Part shown: positions 1 to 7,629 of the stretch, one piece after another
Layout of the letters: every line of letters begins with the position of its first letter
Numbering within the stretch: position 1 is the first letter of the stretch
DNA from: Alistipes sp.
Lineage (GTDB): Bacteria; Bacteroidota; Bacteroidia; Bacteroidales; Rikenellaceae
Reading direction: 5' to 3'
DNA: 64,000 bases
Assembly: GCA_017463615.1 (NCBI GenBank)
Contig: JAFTOU010000009.1
Span: forward strand, 37,766 to 101,765
The notes under the pieces: model-generated
Seen by the model: only the letters and a program-made list of their open reading frames with translations
Told to the model about the DNA's origin: nothing
Databases searched by the model: none
Position numbers and translations under genes: made by a program

Positions 1-438
1 CGGATAGAGTCGCCCAAAGAGCACCTTCTCCCCCTTGCGGTCAAGATAGGCGGGGTTGTCCACCAGCGTAAATACAGGGCCTGCATTTAGCCTCACTAAA
101 CCCAACTTGAGACTCACTAATAGCGGCACCTGCACCGTGTTGCACTTTATCTCGGTCGTAAAGTTCGCCTTCGGGTCGTCAATGGTCATCTTGTTGTAGT
201 AGTAGAGTATCTCGGGCTGAATACCCAGTATGCCAACAATTCGCAGCCCCATGTGCATTCCCGCAGCCACTCCCGCGTTGCACTTGAGCTTCGCCGCCGA
301 ATCTCCCATGCTGAACTTCGCCGCCGGATAGTATACTCCCGCAACCACGCCCCACTCGGTCCTCACCCCTGGAACGCCAGCCGCCGCCACGCTACACCCA
401 AACAAAATTCCCAAAAGTATAACAACACTTCTCTTCAT
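1..438 (-). CDS. Outer-membrane beta-barrel protein, partial (C-terminus outside the window)
   Basis: The first 146 codons are visible; the reading frame runs off the window edge at base 1. It starts MKRSVVILLGILFG with a hydrophobic export signal. A cysteine at residue 15 makes a weak lipobox, but an ordinary signal peptide ending near VAAA is as likely. The rest alternates short strands with glycines, including EWGVVAGVYYP, GMHMGLRIVGILGIQPEI and VPLLVSLKLG. This is the texture of the PorT/OmpA-like 8-stranded barrels that are common in Bacteroidetes. Function is unknown. No good -33/-7 promoter pair was found upstream. Confidence 0.65.
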   Translation of the reverse strand, partial: MKRSVVILLGILFGCSVAAAGVPGVRTEWGVVAGVYYPAAKFSMGDSAAKLKCNAGVAAGMHMGLRIVGILGIQPEILYYYNKMTIDDPKANFTTEIKCNTVQVPLLVSLKLGLVRLNAGPVFTLVDNPAYLDRKGEKVLFGRLYP

Positions 439-541
439 AATGCCAAAAATAGTAATTTTTTATCAAACCGCCACTCTTTTCCCCGAAATTTAGAACCACT
501 TTGAAAAACTTTTGTTAATTTTGTAATGCAGTTCACAAACT

Positions 542-772
542 GCGGACATATAGAAAGTGTTTTTCGCACTCCTTACTTGAAAATGTGGAAGTTTTCTGAA
601 CTAAGGGAGAAACGATTAGCACTCACTTCTTGTATAGCTATGCGGCTGTGCGCACTTTGTGCATCCACCCCATACTATCAAGTGTGGGGCATTGCTTCGT
701 TTGTTTTAGTTCAGGTCATTCCACAACCTTCAAGTAGACATCCGGAAATCAGCTCCACACTTTCTTTTTGTG
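542..772 (+). promoter_or_regulatory. Conserved leader element, copy A (candidate structured RNA)
   Basis: By eye about two thirds of the positions match a second copy at 22804-23042 (minus strand). Two hairpins are kept in both copies. The first is GCAC-TTT-GTGC at 652-662. The second is CCCCATAC (668-675) pairing with GTGTGGGG (682-689). Both copies read toward a gene that begins 30-45 bp further on. A -7-like TAATTTTG lies at 516-523. A 92-codon ORF crosses this copy, but the same frame has stops in copy B, so conservation is at the nucleic-acid level. It could be a riboregulator, a conserved promoter region or a mobile-element end. Confidence 0.5.
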
Positions 773-812
773 TATTAAACCACCATAGGAGTTGTGGCGG
801 ATAGTGAACATT

Positions 813-992
813 ATGATAATAGGAAAAATTATTAGGTCTATCTTTTTAGTGCCAGCTGTGATTATCAGAATTGCGATCGCACTACTTAACACCATTATTA
901 TGCTTCCATTTTGCTTAATAGCATTGATTGGAGGTCATGATGATATATTTGATGAGATAGATGACATGTGGAGTGGGCTATTTAAGTTCTGA
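813..992 (+). CDS. Small membrane protein, 59 aa
   Basis: The ATG at 813 gives MIIGKIIRSIFL and then an almost continuous hydrophobic stretch to about residue 43, ending in an acidic tail (HDDIFDEIDDMW). An upstream TTG at 792 would add seven residues but has nothing in its favour. This looks like one long or two short membrane segments with a cytoplasmic or periplasmic acidic end. It follows leader element A by about 40 bp and is followed after 3 bp by another tiny gene. The AT-rich composition is unlike the neighbouring chromosomal genes. I do not recognise the family. Confidence 0.55.
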   Translation: MIIGKIIRSIFLVPAVIIRIAIALLNTIIMLPFCLIALIGGHDDIFDEIDDMWSGLFKF

Positions 993-995
993 GAT

Positions 996-1160
996 ATGAG
1001 AAAACTTATTGAGGTCAAAGGGCTGAAGTGTCCAAACCACCAATATCTACGCGACAACTACCACTTCTTGTATGAAACTGAAACGGGAGGGGCACCAACA
1101 AGCGGGACTAGATGTAAACGATGCGGATATACAAAATCTCTGCATACGCCACAAAAATGA
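996..1160 (+). CDS. Small zinc-ribbon-like protein, 54 aa
   Basis: The ORF begins MRKLIEVKGLKCPNHQYL and ends with a TGA directly before a terminator. It has a CPNH pair at residues 12-15 and a CKRC pair near residues 40-43. The spacing fits one zinc-binding site of the CxxH...CxxC kind. It lies 3 bp after the small membrane protein and probably shares its transcript. It is short enough to be missed by ordinary gene callers. Function is unknown. Confidence 0.5.
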   Translation: MRKLIEVKGLKCPNHQYLRDNYHFLYETETGGAPTSGTRCKRCGYTKSLHTPQK

Positions 1161-1199
1161 CAACAAAGGCTATCAAAGGGTTATTGATAGCCTTTGTTG
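1161..1199 (+). terminator. Stem-loop terminator after the small AT-rich module
   Basis: A perfect 16-bp inverted repeat (CAACAAAGGCTATCAA, 1161-1176, and its complement at 1184-1199) with a 7-nt loop begins directly after the TGA of the zinc-ribbon gene. The following T tract is weak. Confidence 0.7.
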
Positions 1200-1239
1200 T
1201 TGAAATTCAGGGGTTGTTGCGCGAGATTTTTTGCAAAAT

Positions 1240-1270
1240 TTTGAACTCCCGTAGCTTTTCACTATCTTTG
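1240..1270 (+). promoter_or_regulatory. Promoter of der
   Basis: TTTG at 1240-1243, a 19-nt spacer and TATCTTTG at 1263-1270 match the Bacteroidetes sigma-A pattern. Transcription would begin near 1277 and leave an unusually long leader of about 320 nt before der. Confidence 0.7.
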
Positions 1271-1280
1271 CGGCGGAAAT

Positions 1281-1339
1281 TGGCTATTAGCCGTTAGCTA
1301 TTGGCCATTAGCTTTTTAGCGGTATCGCCTATGGCGATA
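1281..1339 (+). repeat. Dispersed intergenic repeat (tandem TTAGC/TTGGC units plus hairpin), copy 1
   Basis: Degenerate tandem units of about 7 nt of the type CTATTGGC / GTTAGC are followed by the hairpin TATCGCC-TAT-GGCGATA (1323-1339). Related copies lie at 3034, 33291, 41937, 43995 (reversed), 55251 and 59196. The hairpin arms differ between copies but stay complementary. Confidence 0.7.
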
Positions 1340-1533
1340 GAGTTTAGGGGGCAAAAGTTATAGCTCTGCCTATTACGCTCTAATAAACATCATCCGCGCA
1401 GCGGCTACCTTAATGTAGCCAATGGTTAACAGCCAACGCCGCGATTAAGCCGAGAGCATAGGCTGCTTGCAGACTTTGCCGAGGCGGAGCGGTGAAGGGT
1501 TGCCAACGGCAAACCAAAAGCTAAAAGCGTTTT
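1340..1533. other. Intergenic spacer, no gene seen
   Basis: No supported coding frame. The part at 1452-1500 resembles, in inverted orientation, the segment at 3128-3180 (shared GCTTGCAGACT/AGTCT...TGCAAGC and CGGCTCGGC-type words). It is part of the transcribed der leader if the promoter at 1240 is right. Confidence 0.5.
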
Positions 1534-1588
1534 TTGGGACAAATGTCCCGAACACATTATAAACAGTAAAAAGGGGCATTTGTCCCAA
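1534..1588 (+). promoter_or_regulatory. Leader hairpin in front of der
   Basis: TTGGGACAAATGTCCC (1534-1549) pairs with GGGGCATTTGTCCCAA (1573-1588), 15 of 16 positions, around a 23-nt AT-rich loop. It ends 8 nt before the der ATG, so it could affect ribosome access. The left arm also contains the self-complementary GGGACAAATGTCCC. Confidence 0.55.
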
Positions 1589-1596
1589 GAAACATT

Positions 1597-2901
1597 ATGA
1601 GTCTTGTAGCAATCGTAGGTCGCCCGAATGTGGGCAAAAGTACACTCTTCAATCGTCTTGTGGGGCAGCGTCAGGCTATTGTCGATGCAACGGCGGGAAC
1701 AACGCGTGACCGTCACTATGGTAAGACCGACTGGAGTGGGCGTGAGTTTTCAATTATTGACACGGGCGGATATACCGTAAATAGCGACGACCTTTTTGAG
1801 GACGAGATTCGCCGTCAGGTGTTGCTCGCCATAGAGGAGGCGGATGTGATTCTCTTCCTTGTGGAGGTGGGCACGGGCGTTACGGACCTTGATATGATGA
1901 TGGCGGAGATTCTGCGTCGTGCCAAGAAGCGCGTGATTCTTGTCTGCAACAAGGTGGACAACTACGACCTTATCTACAACTCGCACGAGTTCTACGCCCT
2001 CGGTCTTGGCGACCCATTCTGCATCAGCTCTATGTCTGGTAGCGGTACGGGCGAGCTGATGGACGAGATTCTGCGCCTGCTGCCAGAGGATTGCTCGGCA
2101 GACGAGCTGGAGGACCTGCCACGCATAACCATCGTGGGTCGTCCAAATGTGGGTAAGTCCTCTATGACCAACGCCCTGCTGGGTCAGGAGCGAAATATCG
2201 TTACCAACATCGCCGGCACTACGCGCGACTCTATCCATACCCGCTACAACAAGTACGGCATGGACTTCTACCTCGTAGATACCGCAGGTATGCGCAAGAA
2301 GGGCAAGACGATGGAGGACCTGGAGTTCTACTCCGTAATGCGCTCTATCCGCGCCATTGAGGCTTCGGATGTCTGCATCCTGATGCTTGATGCACAGCAA
2401 GGCATTGAGTCCCAGGACCTTAACATCCATAACCTTATCGTGCGAAATCGTAAGGGCTGCGTTATTGTGGTCAATAAGTGGGACCTTATTGAGAAGGAGA
2501 ACAACACGATGAAGGAGTGGAAGGAGTTTCTGGAGAAGAAGCTCGCGCCATTCAGCGATATTCCAATCATCTTCACCTCGGCACTGCACAAGCAGCGCAT
2601 CCTTGATGTGCTCCAGACCGCTATCCGCGTATGCAACTCCCGCTCGCGAAGAATTCCGACCTCGGAGCTGAACGACTTTATCCTGCCAATCATTGAGGCT
2701 ACCCCTCCACCAACAGTGAAGGGCAAGTATATCCGCATCAAGTACGCAATGCAGCTGCCAACCCCAACGCCGCAGTTCGCATTCTTCTGCAACCTGCCGC
2801 AGTACATCCGCGAGAACTACCGCCGCTTCCTTGAGAACCATATCCGCGAGCAGTACGACTTCTCGGGAGTACCTATTCAGATTTATTTCCGACAGAAATA
2901 G
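1597..2901 (+). CDS. der: Ribosome-assembly GTPase Der (EngA)
   Basis: 434 aa, the usual length. Two GTPase domains in tandem are followed by a KH-like C-terminal domain, the layout unique to Der, which binds the 50S subunit during assembly. In domain 1, GRPNVGKS is at 8-15, DTGG at 55-58 and NKVD at 118-121. In domain 2, GRPNVGKS is at 181-188, DTAG at 228-231 and NKWD at 293-296. The start ATG follows the leader hairpin; no Shine-Dalgarno is seen. The stop is followed at once by nested palindrome 1, which likely ends the transcript. Confidence 0.97.
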   Translation: MSLVAIVGRPNVGKSTLFNRLVGQRQAIVDATAGTTRDRHYGKTDWSGREFSIIDTGGYTVNSDDLFEDEIRRQVLLAIEEADVILFLVEVGTGVTDLDMMMAEILRRAKKRVILVCNKVDNYDLIYNSHEFYALGLGDPFCISSMSGSGTGELMDEILRLLPEDCSADELEDLPRITIVGRPNVGKSSMTNALLGQERNIVTNIAGTTRDSIHTRYNKYGMDFYLVDTAGMRKKGKTMEDLEFYSVMRSIRAIEASDVCILMLDAQQGIESQDLNIHNLIVRNRKGCVIVVNKWDLIEKENNTMKEWKEFLEKKLAPFSDIPIIFTSALHKQRILDVLQTAIRVCNSRSRRIPTSELNDFILPIIEATPPPTVKGKYIRIKYAMQLPTPTPQFAFFCNLPQYIRENYRRFLENHIREQYDFSGVPIQIYFRQK

Positions 2902-3030
2902 CATTTGTCGTGATAGCGTGCCACCTACGGCACATCCCTTAAAAATCAGCCACGGCTGTACGCTTTTAGTACTATCCGCGGCTGATTTTTTGCACGATGC
3001 ACCGTATCTGACACGCTCTGACGACAAAAT
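2902..3030 (+). repeat. Nested stop-codon palindrome 1 (after der)
   Basis: It begins at the base after the der stop codon. The outer arms ATTT-GTCGTGATAGCGTG and CACGCTCTGACGACAAAAT pair with a few mismatches. The inner stem AAAAATCAGCCACGG / CCGCGGCTGATTTTT (14 of 15 pairs) has a loop whose core is GTAC-GCTTTTA-GTAC. It belongs to the same subgroup as the copy after tpiA (44032-44159). The T-rich 3' side of the inner stem makes it a likely intrinsic terminator. Confidence 0.85.
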
Positions 3031-3033
3031 ACC

Positions 3034-3083
3034 TTAGCTGTTAGCCATTAGCCATTGGCTTTTCAGAGGTGTCGCTACGCGAC
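3034..3083 (+). repeat. Dispersed intergenic repeat, copy 2
   Basis: Units TTAGCTG-TTAGCCA-TTAGCCA-TTGGC are followed by the hairpin GTCGC-TAC-GCGAC (3071-3083). Same family as 1281-1339. Confidence 0.7.
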
Positions 3084-3207
3084 GAGAGTTGATTTCTACT
3101 CGGATTTAGGGAAACCATCGACATTCTGTCGTTTCCTCCTCACGGCTCGGCATAGCCTGCAAGCAGTCTCTGCACTCGCTCCGCAGCGTCGGTTTGCCGA
3201 AAGTTTT
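3084..3207. other. Intergenic spacer with short hairpins
   Basis: No coding frame. It contains GGAAAC-CAT-CGACA-TTC-TGTCG-GTTTCC-like pairing around 3108-3137. It also contains a CGGCTCGGC segment at about 3128-3180 that resembles 55298-55335 and, inverted, 1452-1500. Confidence 0.5.
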
Positions 3208-3382
3208 TGGAAGGAGTGGTGTTAATCTTTCTTACGATGTTATTTGTGAGGTGTTTTTAGGATTTTGTCGTGCGAGCTCTGCAGCCTAATAGTGCGGACT
3301 ATTTGGCAAAGAGATGGTGCGACAAAAACTAAAAACAACCACAAAGAACGAAGTAAGAAAGGTTAATACTACTCCTATGCTT
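3208..3382. repeat. Long imperfect inverted repeat (arms about 64 bp)
   Basis: The left arm 3208-3271 and right arm 3319-3382 are near-complements. GGAGTGGTGTTAATCTTTCT matches the reverse complement of the right arm (GGAGTAGTATTAACCTTTCT) and continues to GTTTTTAG and TTTTGTCG. The 47-bp centre has no clear gene. It could be a small non-autonomous transposon (MITE), a structured RNA or a strong bidirectional terminator. Confidence 0.65.
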
Positions 3383-3418
3383 TTTTCAAAAAGCGGGCAG
3401 TACTGCGTAGCCGTACCG

Positions 3419-4216
3419 TTAGCAGCCGATAAACTTCAGCAGGGCGGAGGCGCACTGGTGTGGTTCTTCTATGAAGCTCATGTGGCCAGAGTTTTCCATC
3501 CAGGCGACGGTGGCTTGCGGGTGGGCGGTGGTCATAGCCTCTGCCACTTCGGCGGTGATATACTCGTCCTTGCGACCGAGGATAAAGAGCTGAGGGGCAG
3601 GCAGTTGGCGGAGCATATCGTTCTGGTCTTTACGCTCAATCATACCACCGAGCAGGGCAATGATACCCTCGTCCTCGGTCATGTGGATAATCTCTGCCAA
3701 ATCCTCAATATACTCGCGGCAGCGACCTCTATTCTCGGCTGCGAAACCCTTTGACGGGGCGGTTGCGGCGAGCAGCTCCTTCTTGCCCGACTTCACGACG
3801 GCAATCTCTCGCTCGCGGTTTTTACGCTTCTCCTCGCTGTCGGCATTTGGTGTTGAGTGGAGCAGAACAAGACCCTCCACCACCTCCGCATGGCGCTCGC
3901 AGAGGGCAAGGGCTACATATCCGCCCATAGAGTGACCCACGATATATGCCTTTGCTATGCCGAGGCTACTCAGCGCTGCTGCGACGACATCGGCGAGGTA
4001 GTCCATAGTATGCACAGCGCCCTTAACCTCGGAGATACCGTGCCCCGGAAGGTCTACCGTAACCACTCGTACACTCTTGTAAATGAGGGGAATAAACTCC
4101 TCCCAGACAAGCATACTCTCCAAATATCCGTGCAGCAGGACGACACACTTCTCGCCCTTCTCGGAGTCGCAAAGATGGAGGGCAGTATCGCCCGCCATTA
4201 TAAATTTTTCTACCAT
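3419..4216 (-). CDS. Alpha/beta-fold hydrolase
   Basis: 265 aa, a typical single-domain alpha/beta hydrolase. The visible catalytic triad is the nucleophile Ser96 in GHSMGG, acid Asp217 in LGRKDEY and His245 in NSGHMSF. The oxyanion-hole motif is LHGY at 28-31. There is no signal peptide, so it is cytoplasmic. It could be an esterase, lipase or MhpC/BioH-like hydrolase; the substrate cannot be read from sequence. An internal ATG seven codons in is an alternative start. It is divergent from dapF. Confidence 0.85.
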   Translation of the reverse strand: MVEKFIMAGDTALHLCDSEKGEKCVVLLHGYLESMLVWEEFIPLIYKSVRVVTVDLPGHGISEVKGAVHTMDYLADVVAAALSSLGIAKAYIVGHSMGGYVALALCERHAEVVEGLVLLHSTPNADSEEKRKNREREIAVVKSGKKELLAATAPSKGFAAENRGRCREYIEDLAEIIHMTEDEGIIALLGGMIERKDQNDMLRQLPAPQLFILGRKDEYITAEVAEAMTTAHPQATVAWMENSGHMSFIEEPHQCASALLKFIGC

Positions 4217-4264
4217 AATGCTCTATAATTCTCTTTTGACGCTCAAAATTACAAAAAAAAATTG

Positions 4265-4272
4265 TAACTTTG
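4265..4272 (+). promoter_or_regulatory. Possible -7 box for dapF
   Basis: TAACTTTG about 29 nt before the dapF ATG. A TTTG at 4235-4238 is 26 nt upstream, longer than the usual 19-21, so the match is partial. Confidence 0.35.
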
Positions 4273-4300
4273 AACGATTTATATATACTATTGTAGCAGG

Positions 4301-5236
4301 ATGAAGTTTCAATATATAAAATGTCACGGCTCTGGCAACGAGTTTGTGATGATTGATGCGGTGGCTCAGGATATGACCGCTGTGGAGCTCTCGGCACTCT
4401 CTACCCTTGTGTGTAACCGCACTGAGGGCATCGGCGCAGATGGTCTGCTGCTGCTCGTTAGGGGCGAGGATGGGCTCTACGGTATGCGTATGTTCAACCC
4501 CGACGGCTCGGAGGCGGAGATGTGCGGCAATGGCATCCGCTGCGTGGCTCGCCTGGCTGAGGGGTATGTCGGCACTACCAATTTTGACCTCACCTCGGGC
4601 GGCAAGGTATACCCTACAGCCCGCTATGCACCTGTCTATGGCGACATCCCGACCTACGGCGTGCAGATTGGCGTAAGGCTCTGGAGCGACGACTTTAGGA
4701 TGAGAGCCTCGGAGAGTGGCAACTTCATTGACGGCATCATTGAGCCGCTACACCCATCGCTCCGCTGGACGGCTATATCGGTGGGCAATCCGCATATTGT
4801 GGCGCAGGTGGAGAGTGTAGATTTCGCACTGCTTGAGCAGCTTGGCGAGCGAGTAAAGACCCTACGCGATATATTCCCTAACGGTGTGAATATCAGCCTT
4901 GTAGAGCTTCGTGCAAAGAACCATATCTTCGTTGCCACCTACGAGCGTGGCGCAGGCATAACCCCATCGTGTGGCACGGCTATGACAAGTTCGGCAACGG
5001 CTATGGCTCTGCGTGGCAAGTGCGACTACGACTGCGAGATTTTGGTATCCAACCGCGGAGGTGCTGTACGCTGCAAGTGCAGCCGCGAGGGTGGATTGGC
5101 AACCACGCTGATAGGCAACGCGACCTTCACGGAGCGCGGAGTAATAGAGTGGGACGGCAAAAGATTTGCATCCGCAGTAGAGCAAATCATAGGTGACGAA
5201 ATAGAGGCTTGGAGTGACTTTTTGAGCAATAGATAG
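4301..5236 (+). CDS. dapF: Diaminopimelate epimerase
   Basis: Interconverts LL- and meso-diaminopimelate for lysine and peptidoglycan synthesis. The N-terminus MKFQYIKCHGSGNEFVMID is typical. The two active-site cysteines are Cys75 in MCGNGIR and Cys224 in PSCGTAM. At 311 aa it is longer than the usual 260-280; the extra residues are in the middle and at the C-terminal end. The second cysteine motif is ERGAGITPSCGTAM, whereas most relatives have a small residue after CGTG, a mild divergence. It is followed by tamL after 6 bp. Confidence 0.93.
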   Translation: MKFQYIKCHGSGNEFVMIDAVAQDMTAVELSALSTLVCNRTEGIGADGLLLLVRGEDGLYGMRMFNPDGSEAEMCGNGIRCVARLAEGYVGTTNFDLTSGGKVYPTARYAPVYGDIPTYGVQIGVRLWSDDFRMRASESGNFIDGIIEPLHPSLRWTAISVGNPHIVAQVESVDFALLEQLGERVKTLRDIFPNGVNISLVELRAKNHIFVATYERGAGITPSCGTAMTSSATAMALRGKCDYDCEILVSNRGGAVRCKCSREGGLATTLIGNATFTERGVIEWDGKRFASAVEQIIGDEIEAWSDFLSNR

Positions 5237-5242
5237 AGATAG

Positions 5243-7618
5243 ATGAGGCGGTATTTGACCATATTTCTGGCATTTGTCGCGGCGGTAGTAGTATCGTCGT
5301 GCAATGTTACGCGCAACCTGCCAGAGGGGTCGTACCTGCTCCAGCGGGTGAAGATAGAGAGCGACCGCGAGGTAAATCGTCGCGAGCGCATCTCCTCCGA
5401 GGAGCTCTACAAATATATCCGCCAGAGGCCAAACAAGCACTTCCTGGGCACCAACTTCTATGTGGAGGTCTACAACCTTGCCAACCCCGAGAAGGATAAC
5501 TGGTGGAACAACCTCAAGCGCCGCATTGGCGAGGAGCCTGTGCTGCTGGATATGAACGACACGGAGAAGTCGGTAGAGAATCTGAAGATATACCTTGACT
5601 CGCGCGGCTACTTCGCCTCCAAGGTGGCATATAGCGTAGATACCACCTACCGTCGCAAGCGCGCCAAGGTGGAATACTCCTACAAGCAGGGCAAGCCATA
5701 TATCATTGACAAGATAGACTATCAGTTCAAGGACCGCTTCCTTGAGCCGATACTACTCCCCGATACGGTTAATCGCCTGATACACACGGGCGACATCTTC
5801 AACATAGCCACCCTTGATGCCGAGCGCGAGCGCATTGCCGCCCTGCTCAAAGATAGAGGCTACTACAACTTCTCGGTGGGCAATATATCCTATATCGCCG
5901 ACACGCTCCAGCAGGCAAATCGCGTGGCGCTGACGATGATTGTCAAGCAGAAGCTCTCGGGCTATACCACCCGCGGCGAGGCTATATACGACAATAACGC
6001 CGTCTACCGCCTGCGCAATATAGAGATTGTACCGGGCTACGACGCGGCGAAGGATAAGGCGCATAGGGACTACTTCAACGGCTTTGACTCCACATACTAT
6101 CAGGGGCTGGAGGTGCTCTTTGATGGCAAGAGTCCATATATCTGCCCGAAGGTGTTACGCCCTGCCCTGCCGCTCTACTCAGGAGCTATATACAACCACT
6201 CTCATGTGCAGCGAACATACAACAACCTGCTGCAGATGGGCTTCAAGAGTGCCCGCGTATCATTCACCGAGGTACCCGACTCGCTCTATGGTAGCCAGAA
6301 CTACCTGACCTATGTCGGCGGTACAGACTCGGTGCTGCTAAACTATACCCGCGAGCGATATCTGGACTGCAAGGTGCTCTGCACGCCGCCGCTCAAGCAG
6401 AGCGTCAAGGCGGAGCTTGAGGGTACGACAACATCCAGCTTCTATGGTCTGAAGGCGACCCTCGGTTACCAAAACCGCAATGTATTCCGCGGTGCGGAGA
6501 CCTTTGACCTCACAGGTACGGTGGGATATGAATATATGAAGGCCCCCGATGCAAAGCGTCGTAACGCCATAGAGTTCGGCCTTGCTGCAGGACTCTCGTT
6601 CCCGCGCTTCCTCTTCTTCCGCACCTCGGGACTGAGCCGCTTCAACGCCCCAACAACCCGCTTGGAGCTCTCGTATAACCACCAGAACCGTCCATACTAC
6701 CGCCGCGACCTGTCAAGTATCGCTTGGGCATACTCGTGGCGTAATATGCAGCACTCCTCGTTTGCCATCCGCCCGATAAATATCAACTGGGTGAATGTGG
6801 GCTATATTGACCAGGAGTACTTCGCCTCGCTGAAGAACGAGTACCTGAAGCGAAGCTACGAGTCACAGCTTATCGTGGGCCTCTCAGGGTCGTATACATA
6901 CAACAACCCACGCGCAGAAAGTTCTCTAAATCAGACACTTGTGCGTATAAATACCGAGCTTGCGGGAAATACCGTAGATGGTCTTATGCACCTATTCTCC
7001 AAGCCCGTGGCGGGTCAGGACTACTACAACTTCCTCGGCATTCGCTACTCGCAGTACTTCCGCATAGACGCCAACGCCTCGCAGCGCGTTATGCTGGGCG
7101 AGAAGTGCTCTATCGCTGGTCGCCTCTATGCCGGTTTCGGCGTGGCGTATGGCAACTCGCAGGCCATCCCTTTTGACCGTATGTTCTATGCTGGCGGTAG
7201 TAACAGTATGCGAGGCTGGGCTCCGCGCACCTTAGGTCCAGGCTCAAGCTCCCTGCCTGAGGATGTGGTCTACCCTACCCAGATGGGTGATATGAAGCTG
7301 GAGGCGAACCTTGAGTTCCGCTTCCCTATCTGGGGTATGTTCCACGGCGCAACCTTCTTTGATGTGGGTAATGTGTGGTATATGGGTCGCAAGGGCATTG
7401 ACTACCCCGAGGGTTCGGTATTCCACTTCAACGAGTTCTACAAGCAGCTTGGCTTCAATACGGGTATCGGCATAAGGCTTGACATCACCTTCGCCATCCT
7501 CCGTCTGGACTGGGGTATTCAGCTGCATAGCCCAAATAGACCCGCTGGCGAGCGCTGGATTCACGACTTTAAGTGGAAGAACACATCGCTCAACTTCGGT
7601 GTCGGCTTCCCATTCTAA
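5243..7618 (+). CDS. TamL-type outer-membrane assembly lipoprotein (Omp85/BamA family)
   Basis: 791 aa. It has a lipoprotein signal with Cys20 in the lipobox VVSSC, then POTRA-like repeats (about 30-400), then a C-terminal 16-stranded barrel. The motif NSMRGWAPRTLG near residue 655 corresponds to the VRGY/F lid-lock motif of Omp85 proteins. The barrel ends LNFGVGFPF with the terminal aromatic expected of a barrel protein. Bacteroidetes use such a lipoprotein (TamL) with TamB for envelope assembly; assignment to TamL instead of BamA rests on the lipobox. It sits between dapF and dxs on the same strand. Confidence 0.85.
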   Translation: MRRYLTIFLAFVAAVVVSSCNVTRNLPEGSYLLQRVKIESDREVNRRERISSEELYKYIRQRPNKHFLGTNFYVEVYNLANPEKDNWWNNLKRRIGEEPVLLDMNDTEKSVENLKIYLDSRGYFASKVAYSVDTTYRRKRAKVEYSYKQGKPYIIDKIDYQFKDRFLEPILLPDTVNRLIHTGDIFNIATLDAERERIAALLKDRGYYNFSVGNISYIADTLQQANRVALTMIVKQKLSGYTTRGEAIYDNNAVYRLRNIEIVPGYDAAKDKAHRDYFNGFDSTYYQGLEVLFDGKSPYICPKVLRPALPLYSGAIYNHSHVQRTYNNLLQMGFKSARVSFTEVPDSLYGSQNYLTYVGGTDSVLLNYTRERYLDCKVLCTPPLKQSVKAELEGTTTSSFYGLKATLGYQNRNVFRGAETFDLTGTVGYEYMKAPDAKRRNAIEFGLAAGLSFPRFLFFRTSGLSRFNAPTTRLELSYNHQNRPYYRRDLSSIAWAYSWRNMQHSSFAIRPININWVNVGYIDQEYFASLKNEYLKRSYESQLIVGLSGSYTYNNPRAESSLNQTLVRINTELAGNTVDGLMHLFSKPVAGQDYYNFLGIRYSQYFRIDANASQRVMLGEKCSIAGRLYAGFGVAYGNSQAIPFDRMFYAGGSNSMRGWAPRTLGPGSSSLPEDVVYPTQMGDMKLEANLEFRFPIWGMFHGATFFDVGNVWYMGRKGIDYPEGSVFHFNEFYKQLGFNTGIGIRLDITFAILRLDWGIQLHSPNRPAGERWIHDFKWKNTSLNFGVGFPF

Positions 7619-7629
7619 AACCTTTGACT

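Noticed and set aside
526-804. 92-codon ORF over leader element A
   Set aside because: The homologous copy at 22804-23042 has stop codons and length changes in that frame, while hairpins are kept; conservation is not of protein.
1750-3027. 425-codon ORF antisense to der
   Set aside because: Shadow of der's codon bias in a GC-rich gene; no start context, Val/Leu/His-rich nonsense composition.
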